NCBI RefSeq assembly: GCF_010015445.1
Contig: NC_053127.1
Span: forward strand, 28,427,715-28,491,714
From: Perca fluviatilis
Lineage: Eukaryota; Chordata; Actinopteri; Perciformes; Percidae
DNA length: 64,000 bases
Direction of reading: 5' to 3'
Below, in pieces: positions 12,138 to 26,205 of the stretch. The position numbers were made by a program, and so were the translations under genes. The notes beneath the pieces were generated by a model. That model was not told the DNA's origin, did no database searches, and saw only the letters and a list, made by a program, of their open reading frames with translations. Numbering within the stretch: the stretch's first letter is position 1; each line of letters begins with the position of its first letter.

Positions 12138-12854
12138 AGCGCCCATATTATGCTCATTTTCAGGTTCATAACTGTATTTTAAGATTGTACCAGAATAGGT
12201 TTACATGGTTTAATTTTCAAAAAACACCATATTTTTGTTGTAATGCACAGCTCTCTCTCACTTCTGCAGATCCTCTTTTCACCTGTTTTCTGTTTTAGCT
12301 ACAGAGTGAGACCTCTTTTCATCATCTTCTTCTGTACTATCTTTGATTGCACTCGCACATGCTCAGTAGCTCAGATGTAGAGCATGTCAGCTAGCTAACT
12401 CTAGAGACAGTAAAAGAAAGGCTGTTTCTCCAACTTTGGTCAGTTACAAGGCAGGATTAGCTGGGAGACTTCTAAATGAGGGCACACATGTAAGTAGTTC
12501 TTTTGTAGATTATGGTGAACTTGTGTGTGTTGTAGCAGTGCTTTGCTATTGAGAACGACGTAGCATGCTAGCGTTAGCATGCTAGCGTTAGCATTAGCGT
12601 TAGCATTAGCGTTAGCATGCTAATGAGCTAACGGTTGTGGTTAGCCAGCTCATTTCGGACTGTGACGTCACAGTCCGAGCCGATTTTGAACAGCTCACTA
12701 GGAGACTGAAGGCAGGACAAATTCAGAAACCTGTATCTCACTCAAAACAGCATGGATGGATTTTTTTCAAAGTTTGTATGTGTGTGGAAGCACCAGAGAC
12801 ACAAAAGAACACCCCAAATCCCAGAAAAAGTGATTTTTTTATAATATGGGCACT
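12138..12854. mobile_element. TTAA-flanked non-autonomous element
   Basis: TTAA at 12134-12137 and 12855-12858 flank inverted ends AG(C/T)GCCCATATTAT. It is 717 bp and non-coding. Inside is a hexamer-like GTTAGC(AT) array at 12566-12637. The TTAA target suggests piggyBac-type mobilisation, but no transposase is present to prove it. Confidence 0.8.
12566..12637. repeat. (GTTAGCAT)n-like short tandem repeat
   Basis: Repeats of 'agcatgctagcgttagc' and 'attagcgttagc' in tandem, with internal palindromes GCATGC and GCTAGC. Confidence 0.85.
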
Positions 12855-12965
12855 TTAAACCAAACAACAGGAGAAATTGAGACCTGTTTTTAGCGCTAAA
12901 TGACTAGGTCAGAGGATCTCCAAAGTTATTACAATTCAGTCTTTGGGGAGAATAAATGTCTGTAC

Positions 12966-13161
12966 TAGTAATGGGCTATAGAAACGATATGCAATGTCAA
13001 CGATACAAAATTGGCCTACGATAGAGATTTTAATTATATTGCATGTTGACGCAATCTACCTGCGAAATTTAGAGCCACGAGCTGCAACAGGCTGCAACGC
13101 ATCGTCATCTTGAGTAAACGAGTAAAAGCGAAATGGAGGAGCTGGTGAAACATACGGCCGC

Positions 13162-13257
<96 letters not shown>

Positions 13258-13633
13258 ACAAGTGTGCCTGGTCACTGTTTTGCACTTTTTACTGTCTATG
13301 GCATGGCACTACTGTAAAGAAACTTTTATACTATACATTTAAGAACCAAGGACTTCAACTAAGTGTAGTGCCTTTTAGAATGGTTTGCACTAAAGGAAAG
13401 AGTCTCTGCAACTAGTGTACTTGAATGTTATTTATCTGCAACATTATGTTGTATAATTACAGTTTTGCACAATAAATGTTAAAATACATTTAGCAGTTTG
13501 GCTTTCCTTAGGGCCTATGTAACCTGTTCTGAAGTGGTTCTATTATAAATTATATATTGTGATATATATCGTTATCGCAAGAGGCTGCAATGTATATCGC
13601 AATATAGATTTTAGGCCATATCGCCCATCCCTA
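12966..13633. mobile_element. hAT element with internal (GT)n
   Basis: A perfect 8-bp duplication GTCTGTAC (12958-12965, 13634-13641) flanks ends of the form TA(G)..GGGC / GCCCATCCCTA. About 45 GT units (13164-13254) lie inside, next to a short start of a possible transposase reading (MEELVKHTAA). Non-autonomous. Confidence 0.88.
13164..13254. repeat. (GT)n microsatellite
   Basis: About 45 uninterrupted GT units within the hAT element. Confidence 0.99.
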
Positions 13634-14999
13634 GTCTGTACCAAATGTCGATACTTGCTGAGATATTTTACTGAAAAGCACAATGTCCTCAAGCTGGTGG
13701 AGCCAGAGGGAAAAGCTAAGGGACCACCAAAGTCATAAGGGTACATCGTCTGGGAAACATGACAGTCTTTACAAAATGTCATGGCAATCCATCTAATAGT
13801 TGTTGACATTTTTCAGTCTGAAAGTGGTGGACTGACTGGCACTGCCATCCCAAGAGCTACACCACCAGCAAATTTGAGAACTGCTTGTTTATTTGGTATA
13901 ACATAATGGATAGCATAATGGATATATTTATTGTACACCTGCTCTCATGATTTAGCTAAATTTGTCTTTGTGTGGTGTTAGTTATGTTGAGTTCATTTTT
14001 CTCAATAGCATTTGCCTTATCATGTTCTTGGTCATCATATCCACATTACAATCAGTTTCTTTTCGCAGAATTGTCTCGAGTCTAAAAGCTGCTTGTCAGC
14101 CACAAACATTTATCACTTTAGAATATCGTATGTATGGTGAAATATATTGCAAAATCTGATTTTGTCCATATTATCAGCCCAAATGTATGTGGGAAATTAC
14201 ACTTCCATTACATGTAAATTATAACCTTTGCATTCTATCACAGATGTTTGGCTGGCCACATCTTGCAGCAAAGAGCACCTGTGAGACAGACTTTTAATCA
14301 ACCAGTCTGATAAAATACAAAATGCCATCTCTCTTTGCGTGGGTGTTCTGGTGGGTCAAGTTACTTACAGTAGACATGCGTTCATAAATTGAAATAAATG
14401 TCCCCCTGATAAAACCCAACCCAAATGCTGCAAAGCTAATTATGCTTTATGCCTTTGCTCATGGCGCCCTGTATGCCCATGACATGCTCGTGGGTGGACT
14501 AACACACAAAGAAATGCACACATGAAAACCACAGAAGGTATTGTGTGCATACAGTATGAGTCCATATAACCAGACATTTAGGCAGACTTTGTTTATTGTG
14601 CTTTTTCCTCTTTCATATTTAATCAAAATCAAGTCAGCAACACATTACCTCAGACAGGGAATATCATAGCTCTCTAGTACATCTGGTTTAGGTTTTGGGT
14701 GGAATAACACAGACATGCAAAGTGAGCCTATGCCCAGCCATCCAAGGAAAAGGACCAGCACTCAAAACAGTATTCATCTATGTAACAGCGGGAATCAAGA
14801 GGAAAAGTGTGGGGGGTTTTTTTCTGCCAAATTCAAAGTCAGTTCTTCTCTGTGGGTATTAGACAAGAAATGGTCAGTAAATGGGCCATGTTATGCTATT
14901 CCTGAAGTATGTCAGGAAGGTAGAGTTTCAAATTAAAAAGTGACAGTGTTCCATTTTGTCCAGGTGGGTCAAACTCATTCATTCATTCATTTGCACAGG

Positions 15000-15368
15000 C
15001 ATGGCTCCAACCAGCTGCAGTGTATCACATTTACTGCCATGCTAGCATGGCTCCAGAGATGGCACACACCAGTTTGGTCCAGACTGAAATATCTTAACAA
15101 CTATTGGATGGACTGCGATTACATTTTTTACAGACATTCAGGTCTCCCAGAGGATGAAACCTAATTATTTGGGTGAACCACTGACTTTTCTTTTAACTTC
15201 TCAGCTACTGTAGTGCCATCATCAAGTCAAAACTTCTACCTTTCCAGTACTTTGGTAAATACTTTATTAGTTAATACTTTAATACTTTATTATTTAACCA
15301 ACGACATCCCCATCATCCTCAGCTGTACTTTGTGTTCCGTGCCAATTAGCAAATGTTAGCATGCTAAT
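15000..15368. repeat. Dispersed repeat, left part
   Basis: 'gctagcatggctcc', 'ggtccagactgaaatatctt', 'ttgggtgaaccactgac' and then the block shared with 10020-10147. Confidence 0.7.
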
Positions 15369-16033
15369 GGTGCGTTCTTTTTGTCTTGTAATCGCGACTA
15401 GTAGCTCGAGCGTGACGTCACATCCGTGTCGAAAAACGAATAACCGCGGGTTGTTGTGATCTTTTTGTCACAAAATACTACGAGTCGGAGAAAAGATGGA
15501 TTTTTGTAACATTTTTAGTAACATTTAGGATTCTATTCACCCAGTTGTTGACATATTACACACATATATTTCACAGTTTGATACATGAAAATTACGTTTT
15601 GATTAACGTTAACGTTAGGCTACTGCTCTGCTTTCTGCTCAAGACTCGGCTTAAAGCCATTGTTGTCATATAGCAACCGAGCGTCTCTAGCCAATTTCAG
15701 CTGCACAAGCTACAAAATAACTAATTAGGTGGTACTTAACTCCTAATAAGACTGTAGCGACATGCCCATAGGTAGCAGTATACAACGCTATGTGTACGAC
15801 TTCTTCATTTGGTTACAACAAAGACAAAAGTGCTTAAAATTGTAGATAACCACAAGGTTTACTACGTGTGATGCACGACGTAGCCATCTTTGAAAGTGAG
15901 CTCGGGGTCCTCTGAGTTCAGACGACTTGACGAGTCGTAAATACGACCTTGGGGGCGTTCGTTTTGCAACTTCCGGGTCGTAACTCCGGAAAACAACTCG
16001 TAAAACGACTTCAGTGGACAAAAAGAACGCACC
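15369..16033. mobile_element. DNA-transposon-like element with TIR GGTGCGTTCTTTTTGTC
   Basis: The left end GGTGCGTTCTTTTTGTC at 15369 is inverted at 16017-16033 (GACAAAAAGAACGCACC). The 665-bp interior is non-coding and CG-rich at its right side. The sister copy at 10377 keeps only the right end. No exact target duplication was found. Confidence 0.75.
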
Positions 16034-16640
16034 ATAACACGCTGAAGGAAAAACATAATACCTGCTGAACATCAGCGTGTAAGCATTTGCACAACTTAAC
16101 ACAAAATACGGCTAAGACTGTTGGGAATGTCATTAAATGTGCAGGTATTTGGTCATAAATCAAAGTATTGAATAAATTAAAACCTGATGATAGCGCTATA
16201 TGAAATGTAGTCTCGCATTGCCAGACCTTTCTCCACAGCGCTGTGGAGGAGGGTGCGGCTAGTCCACACAGCATTCCTGGATAGGAGAAAAACGTGCTCT
16301 GGATTATTGGCATTTCTTTAAACCAATCACAATCGTCTTGGTGCGCTAAGTGTTAAAATGGCTGTCGAGTATGTGTTGAGTATTTTACAAAAAAAAAGAT
16401 AAATATAAATTTGATTATCGGTTGTAGCTTCTAGGGACATCGGGCGGAACCTCCGGCGGCACCGGATCCCCTAAATGAAATGTCGTCGATATAGACGAAA
16501 TGAAACATTAAGGGATCACCAAAGTTATTACAATTCATCCTGAGGGAACCATGACTACTACTGTACTACTAGTAGTAGTAGTAATATTTTGGATACAGGG
16601 TTGTAGTGGGCTGGCACATATATTAACAAACAAAAGTCGT
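16034..16640. repeat. Dispersed repeat, right part (interrupted)
   Basis: Matches 10396-10700 and is split by the TAGTCT element at 16208-16498. Confidence 0.7.
16208..16498. mobile_element. TAGTCT-ended element, short copy
   Basis: Starts TAGTCTCGCATTGCCAGACC and ends near ATATAGACGA. It sits inside the dispersed repeat, and flanking ATGAAA(T/C) hints at a target duplication. Internally deleted relative to 16749-17202. Confidence 0.75.
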
Positions 16641-16748
16641 CAGAAATAAACTATGACCTTAAGAACTCTGCACCAAAAACTGAACTTCATCAGAGAGTAG
16701 GGGGATCTGCAGGCATTAAAAAGGAGCACAGGCATGTCACCTGTAATA

Positions 16749-17202
16749 TAGTCTCGCTTTGCCAGACCTTCCTCCACAGCGCTGCGGAGGAGGCTCTGGC
16801 TAGTCCACACAGCATTCCGGGATGGGAGAAAAACGTGCTCTAGTTTATTGGCATTTCTTTAAACCAATCACAATAGTCATGGGCGGCGCTAAGCTCCGCG
16901 CAGAGCTGCTGCAAAATAGCCTCGGGAAGGAACTTGTTTTGGTGGAACATGTGTATATTCAAAAGTGGTTTTAGTCGTGCAACAGAAAACTCAGATTGGA
17001 CAGATAGTCTAGCTAGCTGTCTGGATTTACCCTGCAGCGATCTGAGGAGCAGTTAACCATAGTCCTCACAAATCCACCGGAGTTTAGAATAACACAAAGA
17101 AAGCGCAAGGTAACGGGACATTGGACGAAAAGACATGCATCTGGCGGAATTTCCTGCGGCACCGGAGCAATCACGGAAGTGGAACGTCTTGGATATAGAC
17201 TA
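16749..17202. mobile_element. TAGTCT-ended non-autonomous element, complete copy
   Basis: The ends TAGTCT...AGACTA are flanked by a perfect 9-bp direct repeat CCTGTAATA (16740-16748, 17203-17211). The 454-bp interior contains 'gccagaccttcctccacagc', 'gggagaaaaacgtgctc' and 'aaaccaatcacaat'. Other copies lie at 16208, 23332 and 53004. The superfamily is uncertain. Confidence 0.85.
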
Positions 17203-17258
17203 CCTGTAATATAAATAGAAAAAATAAGATAGTAATTAAATGGTAGGTGACATTTAAT

Positions 17259-18277
17259 TAGGGCTGCAACAACGCATCGATAAAATTGATAAAATTCGAT
17301 TACTAAAAAAGTTGGCAACGAATTTCATTATCGATTCATTGAGTCGCGCAACTATTACGCCACTCAGTCGCGGAGATAAAAAGAATTTGAGTTGAGCGCA
17401 GAGAGGAGCAGCGCGGAGCGAAAGAAAAGAAAAAAGAGCAAAGCGCAAAGTGGGGGTAGAGGAAATAGGGAGAGAGACCGGAGAGAGCCGTAACGTTGTT
17501 CTGAAACACATGGCGGAGGCAGAGAAATCAGTACGACCTAAGTCATCCAAGGTGTGGGAACATTTCACACTAAATAAATTGAAAACGTGTTAATTGCAAG
17601 ATAAGCAAAAGCGACACGGCATGGCATGGCACAGGCGCACCACGGTGATGAGTCAGCACCTAAAACGTAAACATGTTGGAGTCCTTGATGAGGAGGAAGA
17701 GAGTTCAACAGCAGGGTAAAGTCACTACACTATCCTACTTCTGTTCCGTTTTGAAGTGAGGAACGCAACGTCCCTCCAGTAGCTCTTCTAGTGCTGCCGT
17801 TTACTCGTTATCCAGCTGACTAGCATGACAAGCTAGCGTTAGCTCGTTAATAACCGTAGTAAAGCAGGGGTGGTATAGTTTGCAAGCCTAAGTCACGGTT
17901 TTATTCACTTGCCTTTTTTGGCCCATTCATTTTCAATCTGTCATGTATATATTATGCGCTTTGTCCCATATCAGTTATTGTTGACAAATATATAAGTGTG
18001 TGGTGTATAAATGAACGTAACTTGCATTTACTACAATGATGGTAATAATTTAATGTTGTGTGTGTGTGTCTCTGCGTGTCTGTCTGTCTGTGTCTCGTCT
18101 GTATCTGCTATTTGGGTTACATACCTTTACACAACTATTAACTAAAACAACAAGTATGTATGTATTGAGTTGATGTAAATTAATGCTTTTTTGTTTTTTT
18201 TATCCGATTCATCGATTAATCGAAAAAATAATCTACAGATTAATCGATTATTAAAATAATCGTTAGTTGCAGCCCTA
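17259..18277 (+). mobile_element. hAT element with decayed BED finger
   Basis: The ends TAGGGCTGCAAC / GTTGCAGCCCTA are flanked by CATTTAAT and CATTTATT (7 of 8 match). The plus strand from about 17510 reads MAEAEKSVRPKSSKVWEHFT, then a stop, then TTVMSQHLKRKH. This is a BED zinc finger of a hAT transposase broken by a stop. The rest of the transposase is missing. Confidence 0.88.
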
Positions 18278-19559
18278 CATTTATTACAGTTTGATTACAA
18301 AAATATCAATGAACCGCATCTGTGTCAGGGTCACACTTTACATTATTCAATCTATGTGAATTGCGAGTGCAGGAATAAAAAACCTTTTCACTGTCAGCAG
18401 CGAGAGGGAATGCATTGTTGGACTCCTGACTCATTTGAGCAAAAGCATAATTCCTATCACAACTAGTGATTATCGACCATTCAGCCCGCTGCAGGTGTGA
18501 GCAATATCGTGGTAGGCTCCAGAGGCTGGTGGGAGGCGGAGGAGCAGCAGTGGTCTGCTTTGTAATTTCAGACTTTTATAAACTATTGTTTTTGTTTTTA
18601 GAAGCAGGTTCATTATGAAGGAAAACTTATTTTTAAATGTCACTGCATCCATCCATTTTGTCAAATGGGTAAGACAAAATTAAAACACTTTTGCCCTATG
18701 TTAGACACATTGTGACTGAAACACTGTTAGAATAGGGTTAAACTGTTAAATGTCTTTTTATAATGAATGCAAAATATTATTTGAAGTTGTTACACATATT
18801 GGTGAATTTTCAGTCTTGTTTCATTTTATAACTGTATATATTCTCGGAGCTGAGGAGGCGGTGTAAGGGAGATTTCATTCCAGCCCTGATATCCACCACC
18901 ACTAAATTCACACACATCATATCATTTTTCACACATTTAAGGCCATCTATGAGTACCATCTTCGAGCAATGCTCCAATACTCTACTCATTCAGTCAATCT
19001 TTATAGTTCTATTATTTAGTCATCTTAATTTTTGCAATTATCGGGAACTGAATAAATCAAAGCGCTTGATGTTTTATCTGCATGATAAAACTGCATTTGC
19101 AGAGGAACACAGCCAGATCATTCAGATGTTTTACAGACAAAAGTTTAACACAGTAAGCAACTTCCTAACTATAATACCACTTTTATCATGTATACACATT
19201 GTGTGGTCGATTTTATGTAGGACACGCATAAAGAAGATTTAAAGGCCATCCGCTCAGTGAACCCTAGTTATCCTTTGGCCAGTGGCAGTGAGGCAGGGGG
19301 AGGAATAAAAAGAGCACCAGCTGCATGCGGTAGGGCCAGTTTTTTAAGCCTATGGGGCATGACAATACATCATGTTTTCTCCAATAGAAGGGCACACTGG
19401 GGGTAACAATGTTGGAGTGCAATGCTAGTACCCAGCCATAGTCAGTGAAGTCACACCTAATGTTTGGGCGTGGTGACAGACTAAAGAGACTATTACAAAA
19501 AGGAAAACTTTTTGGGATTTGTAAGCTGAATGCCGCTGTATATCCTGGCCTCTCGGAAG

Positions 19560-21010
<1,451 letters not shown>

Positions 21011-21391
21011 TAAAAAATTAAAATTGCCTCTATTTTTATTAGTTTGTTTATGTTTTCTTTCTCTCTCTCTTTACTTTTATTTAATTATTTAGTTGTTGGG
21101 TTTTTTGTAGGGGGGGGGTCATCTGGTATTGGTTGTAAAATATAATATATACTTGTATTGGCGTTTTGAAGACAATTTATTTGTGTATAAATGTCTTCTT
21201 TACTACATTTTTTAAAAATATTTTCTGTGGCATTGTGTTTATTTTGCACGTGGAATGACAAAGCTGGATGTCGCTGTGAAAATTCTCATGTGTGCCACTG
21301 AAGCTTCATTCACTCGTATGAATATGTGATTGTCTGACCCTGAGGAGGACCGGTGTGTGGTCCATACGCAGTGTTTTTATCATGTAGCCAC

Positions 21392-21765
21392 TAGGGCTGC
21401 CCATTAATGTACCTTAAAATATCTTGCGATTGCGATATGACTCACGATATTGGAGGGAATGATCGTTTTTGAAATTATTCTCATTTTTAATCATAAAATA
21501 TTAAAATAAAAAAAAATGAAAATGATTATATTGTGATTTCTTTTTTGCGAGGATCTGTACCAAACAAAGATTTTTTTCTTTAGTCTATAGGATAGGATGT
21601 GTAAGGACAGGAAGTCTCTGCAGCACCATAATACTTCATTCAGAATGGTTTGACACATTGTTTGCCTTTAACAAATATTGTGCGCGCCCCCTCCCCTTGC
21701 AATTTGGATATTGCACTAGTCCGTACTGCGATTTCGATAAAATTGCGATTAATTGTGCAGCCCTA
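21392..21765. mobile_element. hAT MITE with perfect 8-bp duplication
   Basis: GTAGCCAC at 21384-21391 and 21766-21773 flanks TAGGGCTGCCC / GTGCAGCCCTA. 374 bp, non-coding, A/T-rich. Confidence 0.92.
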
Positions 21766-22245
21766 GTAGCCACTATAATAAAGACTTTCATACCTTGATG
21801 AAGCCAACACTAACTGAGAAAAACAACTGAGCTACACAAAAGGAACACGGTGAAAAAAATGGCTCTGTATTCTGCTGTTAATGGAAGATTAATTAGGAAG
21901 ATTAATGCTTTCTCAACAAAATGTGGTGCCGCAGTTGCAAATATCAATATTTCAAGCTCATATAATTGTGCAACATATTCCTTTAATTAAGTAAACAAAC
22001 AGAGGGGAGTGGGGGGGTGGAATGGATTGATTTTACCAGAGAGAACCACATCTGAATATGAAGCTTCAGCAGAGCCAATTACAGTAAGAGGAGAGAGAGG
22101 GCTGCAGAGGGTGAACAAATGATTCCATTAGAAAACCACTTTCACCCCTAACCTGGCTTTTTTTGTGTGCAGACAGCAAACAGAGACATCCATGGCCAAA
22201 ACCAATTATTTGCTGGCAAGAAACGTAGAGAAATGTGGAGCCTTA

Positions 22246-22932
22246 AGCAAGCGGTATACTCGCCATTCCCGACCTATCGCGCGACAGTGTGACGCCATGG
22301 GAGCGCCGTAACCATTTATACTTGCGCGTGGTGGTCGCGACACTAGTTGCAGTCTTCTCCTGAACAGAGGTGTCGCAACTAAGGAAAGGCTACCGACTTT
22401 GCCATTTCTACGGACTAGAAGAAGACAATGTCAACAGTGGCTAAGATGATATTGGAGTCAATGGATGAGGAAGAACAGCTGCTTTTGAGCCTGCTTGCAA
22501 AGAAACGAAGAAAAAGAAGGTGGAATGTTTGTCCTTTGAGTAACGCCAGACATAAATATGGTGAGTTCAATATCCTCGTGAAACAAATGAGGATGATAGA
22601 CGAAGAGAAGCACTTTGAATACTTCAGAATGTCTGCCCAACGATTCGATGACCTACTTCGTCAGATCAAGCCTTTCATTCACCATAAAAGAACTCATCTT
22701 AACCCAGTAAGTTTACAAGACAGACTTGCAGTCACTCTAGTCCTGGCACCCGGTACCTTTCAGAATGCAGTTTCTATTGGCGCACTTGCTCGCAAAGCTT
22801 GCCCTCGAACTCGTCCACGCTTCCTCTTTCCGCTTTGTCGGAACTTTAAATCCTGGCGTGCCAGCGAGATCTACGTCATTTTGACGTCACATTGTCACGC
22901 GACAGGTCGGGAACGGCAACTGTAAAGAGGCC
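22246..22932 (+). mobile_element. PIF/Harbinger element, internally deleted
   Basis: TTA at 22243-22245 and 22933-22935 matches the 3-bp target duplication of PIF/Harbinger. The imperfect inverted ends share 'TTCCCGACCT(A/G)TCGCG' and 'TGTGACG'. It encodes a transposase N-terminal remnant (next entry). The catalytic DDE domain is missing. Confidence 0.85.
22428..22925 (+). pseudogene. HARBI1-like transposase remnant
   Basis: An open frame of 165 codons. Residues 1-105 (MSTVAKMILESMDEEEQLLL, WNVCPLSNARHKYGEFNILV, FEYFRMSAQRFDDLL, LQDRLAVTL) match the N-terminal region of fish HARBI1-like transposases. After about residue 105 the reading is non-homologous and runs into the right end of the element. 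It has lost the nuclease core and is not expected to be active. Confidence 0.8.
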
Positions 22933-23331
22933 TTAACGCACCCAAAGAAAATCCTTCATCAACTTGTTGTTCATTTATATTGGTCCTGCATATGTTGATG
23001 TTTTTCTTGACTTCCTCTAGGGTCCTTGACAGAGTGCAAAGAGCAGGCCCAGCAGCTACAGCCAGTATTTAACAGAGAGCTGAAAGCCTCCTAGTTCAGC
23101 CAATAGAAGTGCCTAACCTTGTAGACCTGCTGTGATTTATGTTCTGAAAAATACAGTGTTTATCTGCGTAACTGCAGTGTGGAGACATGTTGAGAGCAGA
23201 GGGCATGGCTGTATGTAGAAAAGCATAGAAAAATGAAATGGAAAAAAAAAGTATGATGTGACAACCCTATAGTTTGGTTAGGCTAAGGGAAAATATCCTC
23301 CTTTGGCTTGAAATGACTGTTAGGGTACTCT

Positions 23332-23751
23332 TAGTCTCACATTGCCAGACCTTCCTCCACAGGGCTGCAGAGGAGGGTCTGGCTAGTCCATACAGCATTC
23401 CGGGATGGGAGAAAAACGTGCTCTGGTTTATTGGCATTTCTTTAAACCAATCACAATCGTCTTGGACACACAAACGCCAGACACAATGACGGTGCCTCTG
23501 CAAAATATCCTCGGAAAGGAACTTGTTTAGGTGGAACATGTGTACGTTCAAAGGTTGTTTTAGACGAGAACTCAGATTGGACAGATAGTCTAGCTAGCTG
23601 TCTGGATTTACCCTGCAGAGATCTGAGGAGCAGTTAACCATAGTCCTCATAAATCCACCGGACTTTAGAACGCCAACACAAAGAAAGCCGAAGGTAATGG
23701 ACATACAGACTAAAAAGAGGGACATCCGGCAGAATTTCCGGCAGAAAACAA
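23332..23751. mobile_element. TAGTCT-ended element, right end lost
   Basis: Begins TAGTCTCACATTGCCAGACC and follows the complete copy until 'catccggcagaatttccggc'. The final AGACTA end is missing. Confidence 0.8.
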
Positions 23752-25289
23752 ACAGCGTTCTCCTGTCTTAAAGGATTGTTTCTTGCATTAATTTTGCATC
23801 AAGTGCACTTCACTGTCTTGTTTCTGTGAAATTTCAAGCTGCCAGTGTTTGAATGTGGAACAGAAAGACTGCTGACCTGCAAAGTGCATCGCTATTATAC
23901 ACAGACCTGGAAAACATACTGAAAGGTAATCTAACCGCACTGAGTAAATGTCAGCTGATCAAAAGGAATTAAACAGGTTACAGTACGTCTTATCTGAGCT
24001 TTGATCCCTCCTACGCTTTACAGAGAGGGCCAAATTATGAATGTTTACAGTCCTGCTCATGCTGAGGCAGTGTGCATACACCAGACTGTTGGATCTGTGT
24101 GTCTTCTGTGTATGCTTGGGACTCAGATGGGTGCCATTTGTATCTTGGTTCTGATCAAAAGTTGATTTCAGGGCCAGAAGGACCATTATGGTAGACTTCA
24201 ACGCTAGGCTGCACTGCAATGGCTGTACACAGCTTTATCGCCACTGTTCCCAGCATTAGAAAACATGCAGAGCTTATTAAAAGGACAAATGTCAGGAACA
24301 ATTGTGTCTAATTAAAGGGCAATATTATCAAATTAACTTCATTTGCACTAGAAAATCTACTAAAGCGCATTATAGCCCAATCAGTTTGACCAGTGTAGAT
24401 TTTTAAGTGAGACCATCAGAACGGATGTTATGTCAAAAAAACCTGAGCACGTATATTTGCTGGTCTTCATTTGTGACCATTTAAGTCAATTGCAAAATAA
24501 CAAGGATTCAGTGATCTCCATCCAGTACTCACAGTCTTGGCCTGGGGGAAGTCAAGCGATAATAAAAATCCTAACTAATAAAATTATTTTTTGGCAGAGA
24601 GCATTTTGTTCATCTCCAATAAAGACAACACAATTTTACTGCAGGGTTTACAGACTACAGACACCATTCTCACCAGCCTTTATTCTGTTTTAATTACAGG
24701 CCACAGTCAGCCCAAACCAATACATGGCTTTTTGATATCAAATCAGAGCTCTCTCACACTAAAGAGGTTTTTCCTCCCTGCTGCTCCACTCTCCCTGGAC
24801 CCACAGGTAGATCAGGTCCCGTCTCCTGTCGCCCTCCCCTGTCACATTTCATCTAACTCAAACATAGCACAGGTCACATTAACTGCAGAGGGGGGGTGGA
24901 AATCCCAGCAGGAACTGGCTGTTCCTGCTGGATGATACAGAGAGCCTAGGGAACAGCTTGGACAGACCGGACCAGACAGACCGACAGACACATCTCACCA
25001 GCAGTCGCAGAGAGCAGACTACATCCCCCAGAGCACAATAGACCTTTTTCACAGCAGACATGTTGACATGTCATAGTAGGAAAAGCACAGGTGTATTCAA
25101 AACCATTAATGCTGGCTGCATTCCACTTAGGAGAGGCCCTGGTATTGTGCATGCTGACTCACTGATATAGCTTACTGGGACACTTGATGGAATTGAGCCA
25201 TCGTTAAGGTTATCAATTTCAGCTGTGATTTTCCTAATATGACAAGTCAAAATGTCTGCTGTGAAAAATGTCCATTGATATCCCCTCTA

Positions 25290-25725
25290 ATAAAAACCTA
25301 ACGCTGTGTTTGAGCTATGTTACTGTTACTGGTTGCACGGCGTTCGTGGTTCGACTGCTCATGACTGTTTTCCAAGATGGCGCCCGAATGTAAACACGAA
25401 CGCTACAGTCTTTATAATCTATCTTTTTAATAAACTGTTTGTACACTTACAAAGTTCTCAATGCATTGGTTTGGATGTAGGGACCCTTATTATGCTACCG
25501 TTTAAGTGTGGTGCTATTTTGAGCCTTGTTAGTGGTATAAAATAGTGATTTACCAAGTGCCCTGAAAGCTAGCTTTAGCAGGTAACCACCAGTTTTACGG
25601 TAGCTTGTTAAAAGCTAGAGACGCATTCGATTAGCATGAAAACAGATCCCAGAGAACATTCGACTCGGTATACATATGTTATTAACCCCTAGGTTCATTT
25701 TGGGCCGGAATTGTCCTTTAATGAC
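25290..25725. repeat. Repeat ending in TTAA
   Basis: The right end reads 'ttgggccggaattgtcc' followed by TTTAA, the inverse of a widespread fish repeat end. The left end was not identified with confidence. Confidence 0.4.
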
Positions 25726-25919
25726 ATTTAATACCACCACAGGACTATATACTGTAGCTAATGAAGCAGTTTAATGAAGGGTATTAAGTGTATTTGGCAA
25801 AACGTGGATGCTTCACACACATCTTCAACCCGGCAGCACAAAAGATCTACACAATCACCACAGTTTGAAGATTAGTGTCACCAATTCAGTCAGTACCCAA
25901 CCAAATGTCTCCCCTTCAT

Positions 25920-26205
25920 TATGATGTCACAGTGACGTTGACCTTTGGGATATAAAATGTCATAATTAGCGTAGGAATTCTTAAGTTACGATCACAAAAA
26001 TGTTTCGTCAGGTCACAGTGATCTTTTACCACCAAAATCAAAATCGGTTTTAATCCTTGAGTCCACGTGAACTTTAGTGCGAAATTTGAAAATATTCCCT
26101 TCAGGGGGTCCTGAGATACCACGTTCACAAAAATGGGACGGACGGATGGACATCCTGAAAACACAATGCTTTTGGCCAAGGCTGTCGCTGGCACAGAGGC
26201 ATAAA
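25920..26205. repeat. Dispersed fish repeat ('gtcacagtgacgttgacctt')
   Basis: The string 'gtgacgttgacctttg' through 'gacggacggatggacatcc' to 'gaggcataaaa' resembles a common teleost interspersed repeat. No ends or coding region were seen. Confidence 0.5.

Larger units (their letters stand above)
12880..13860. repeat. Dispersed repeat interrupted by a hAT element
   Basis: 12880-12965 and 13634-13860 join into one copy of the family also seen at 29790-30070 ('tcatggcaatccat', 'actgccatccc'). The hAT at 12966-13633 lies between. Confidence 0.7.

Noticed and set aside
15788..16313. Minus-strand reading frames over 100 codons
   Set aside because: They run across the ends of two transposable elements and match no protein family I know.
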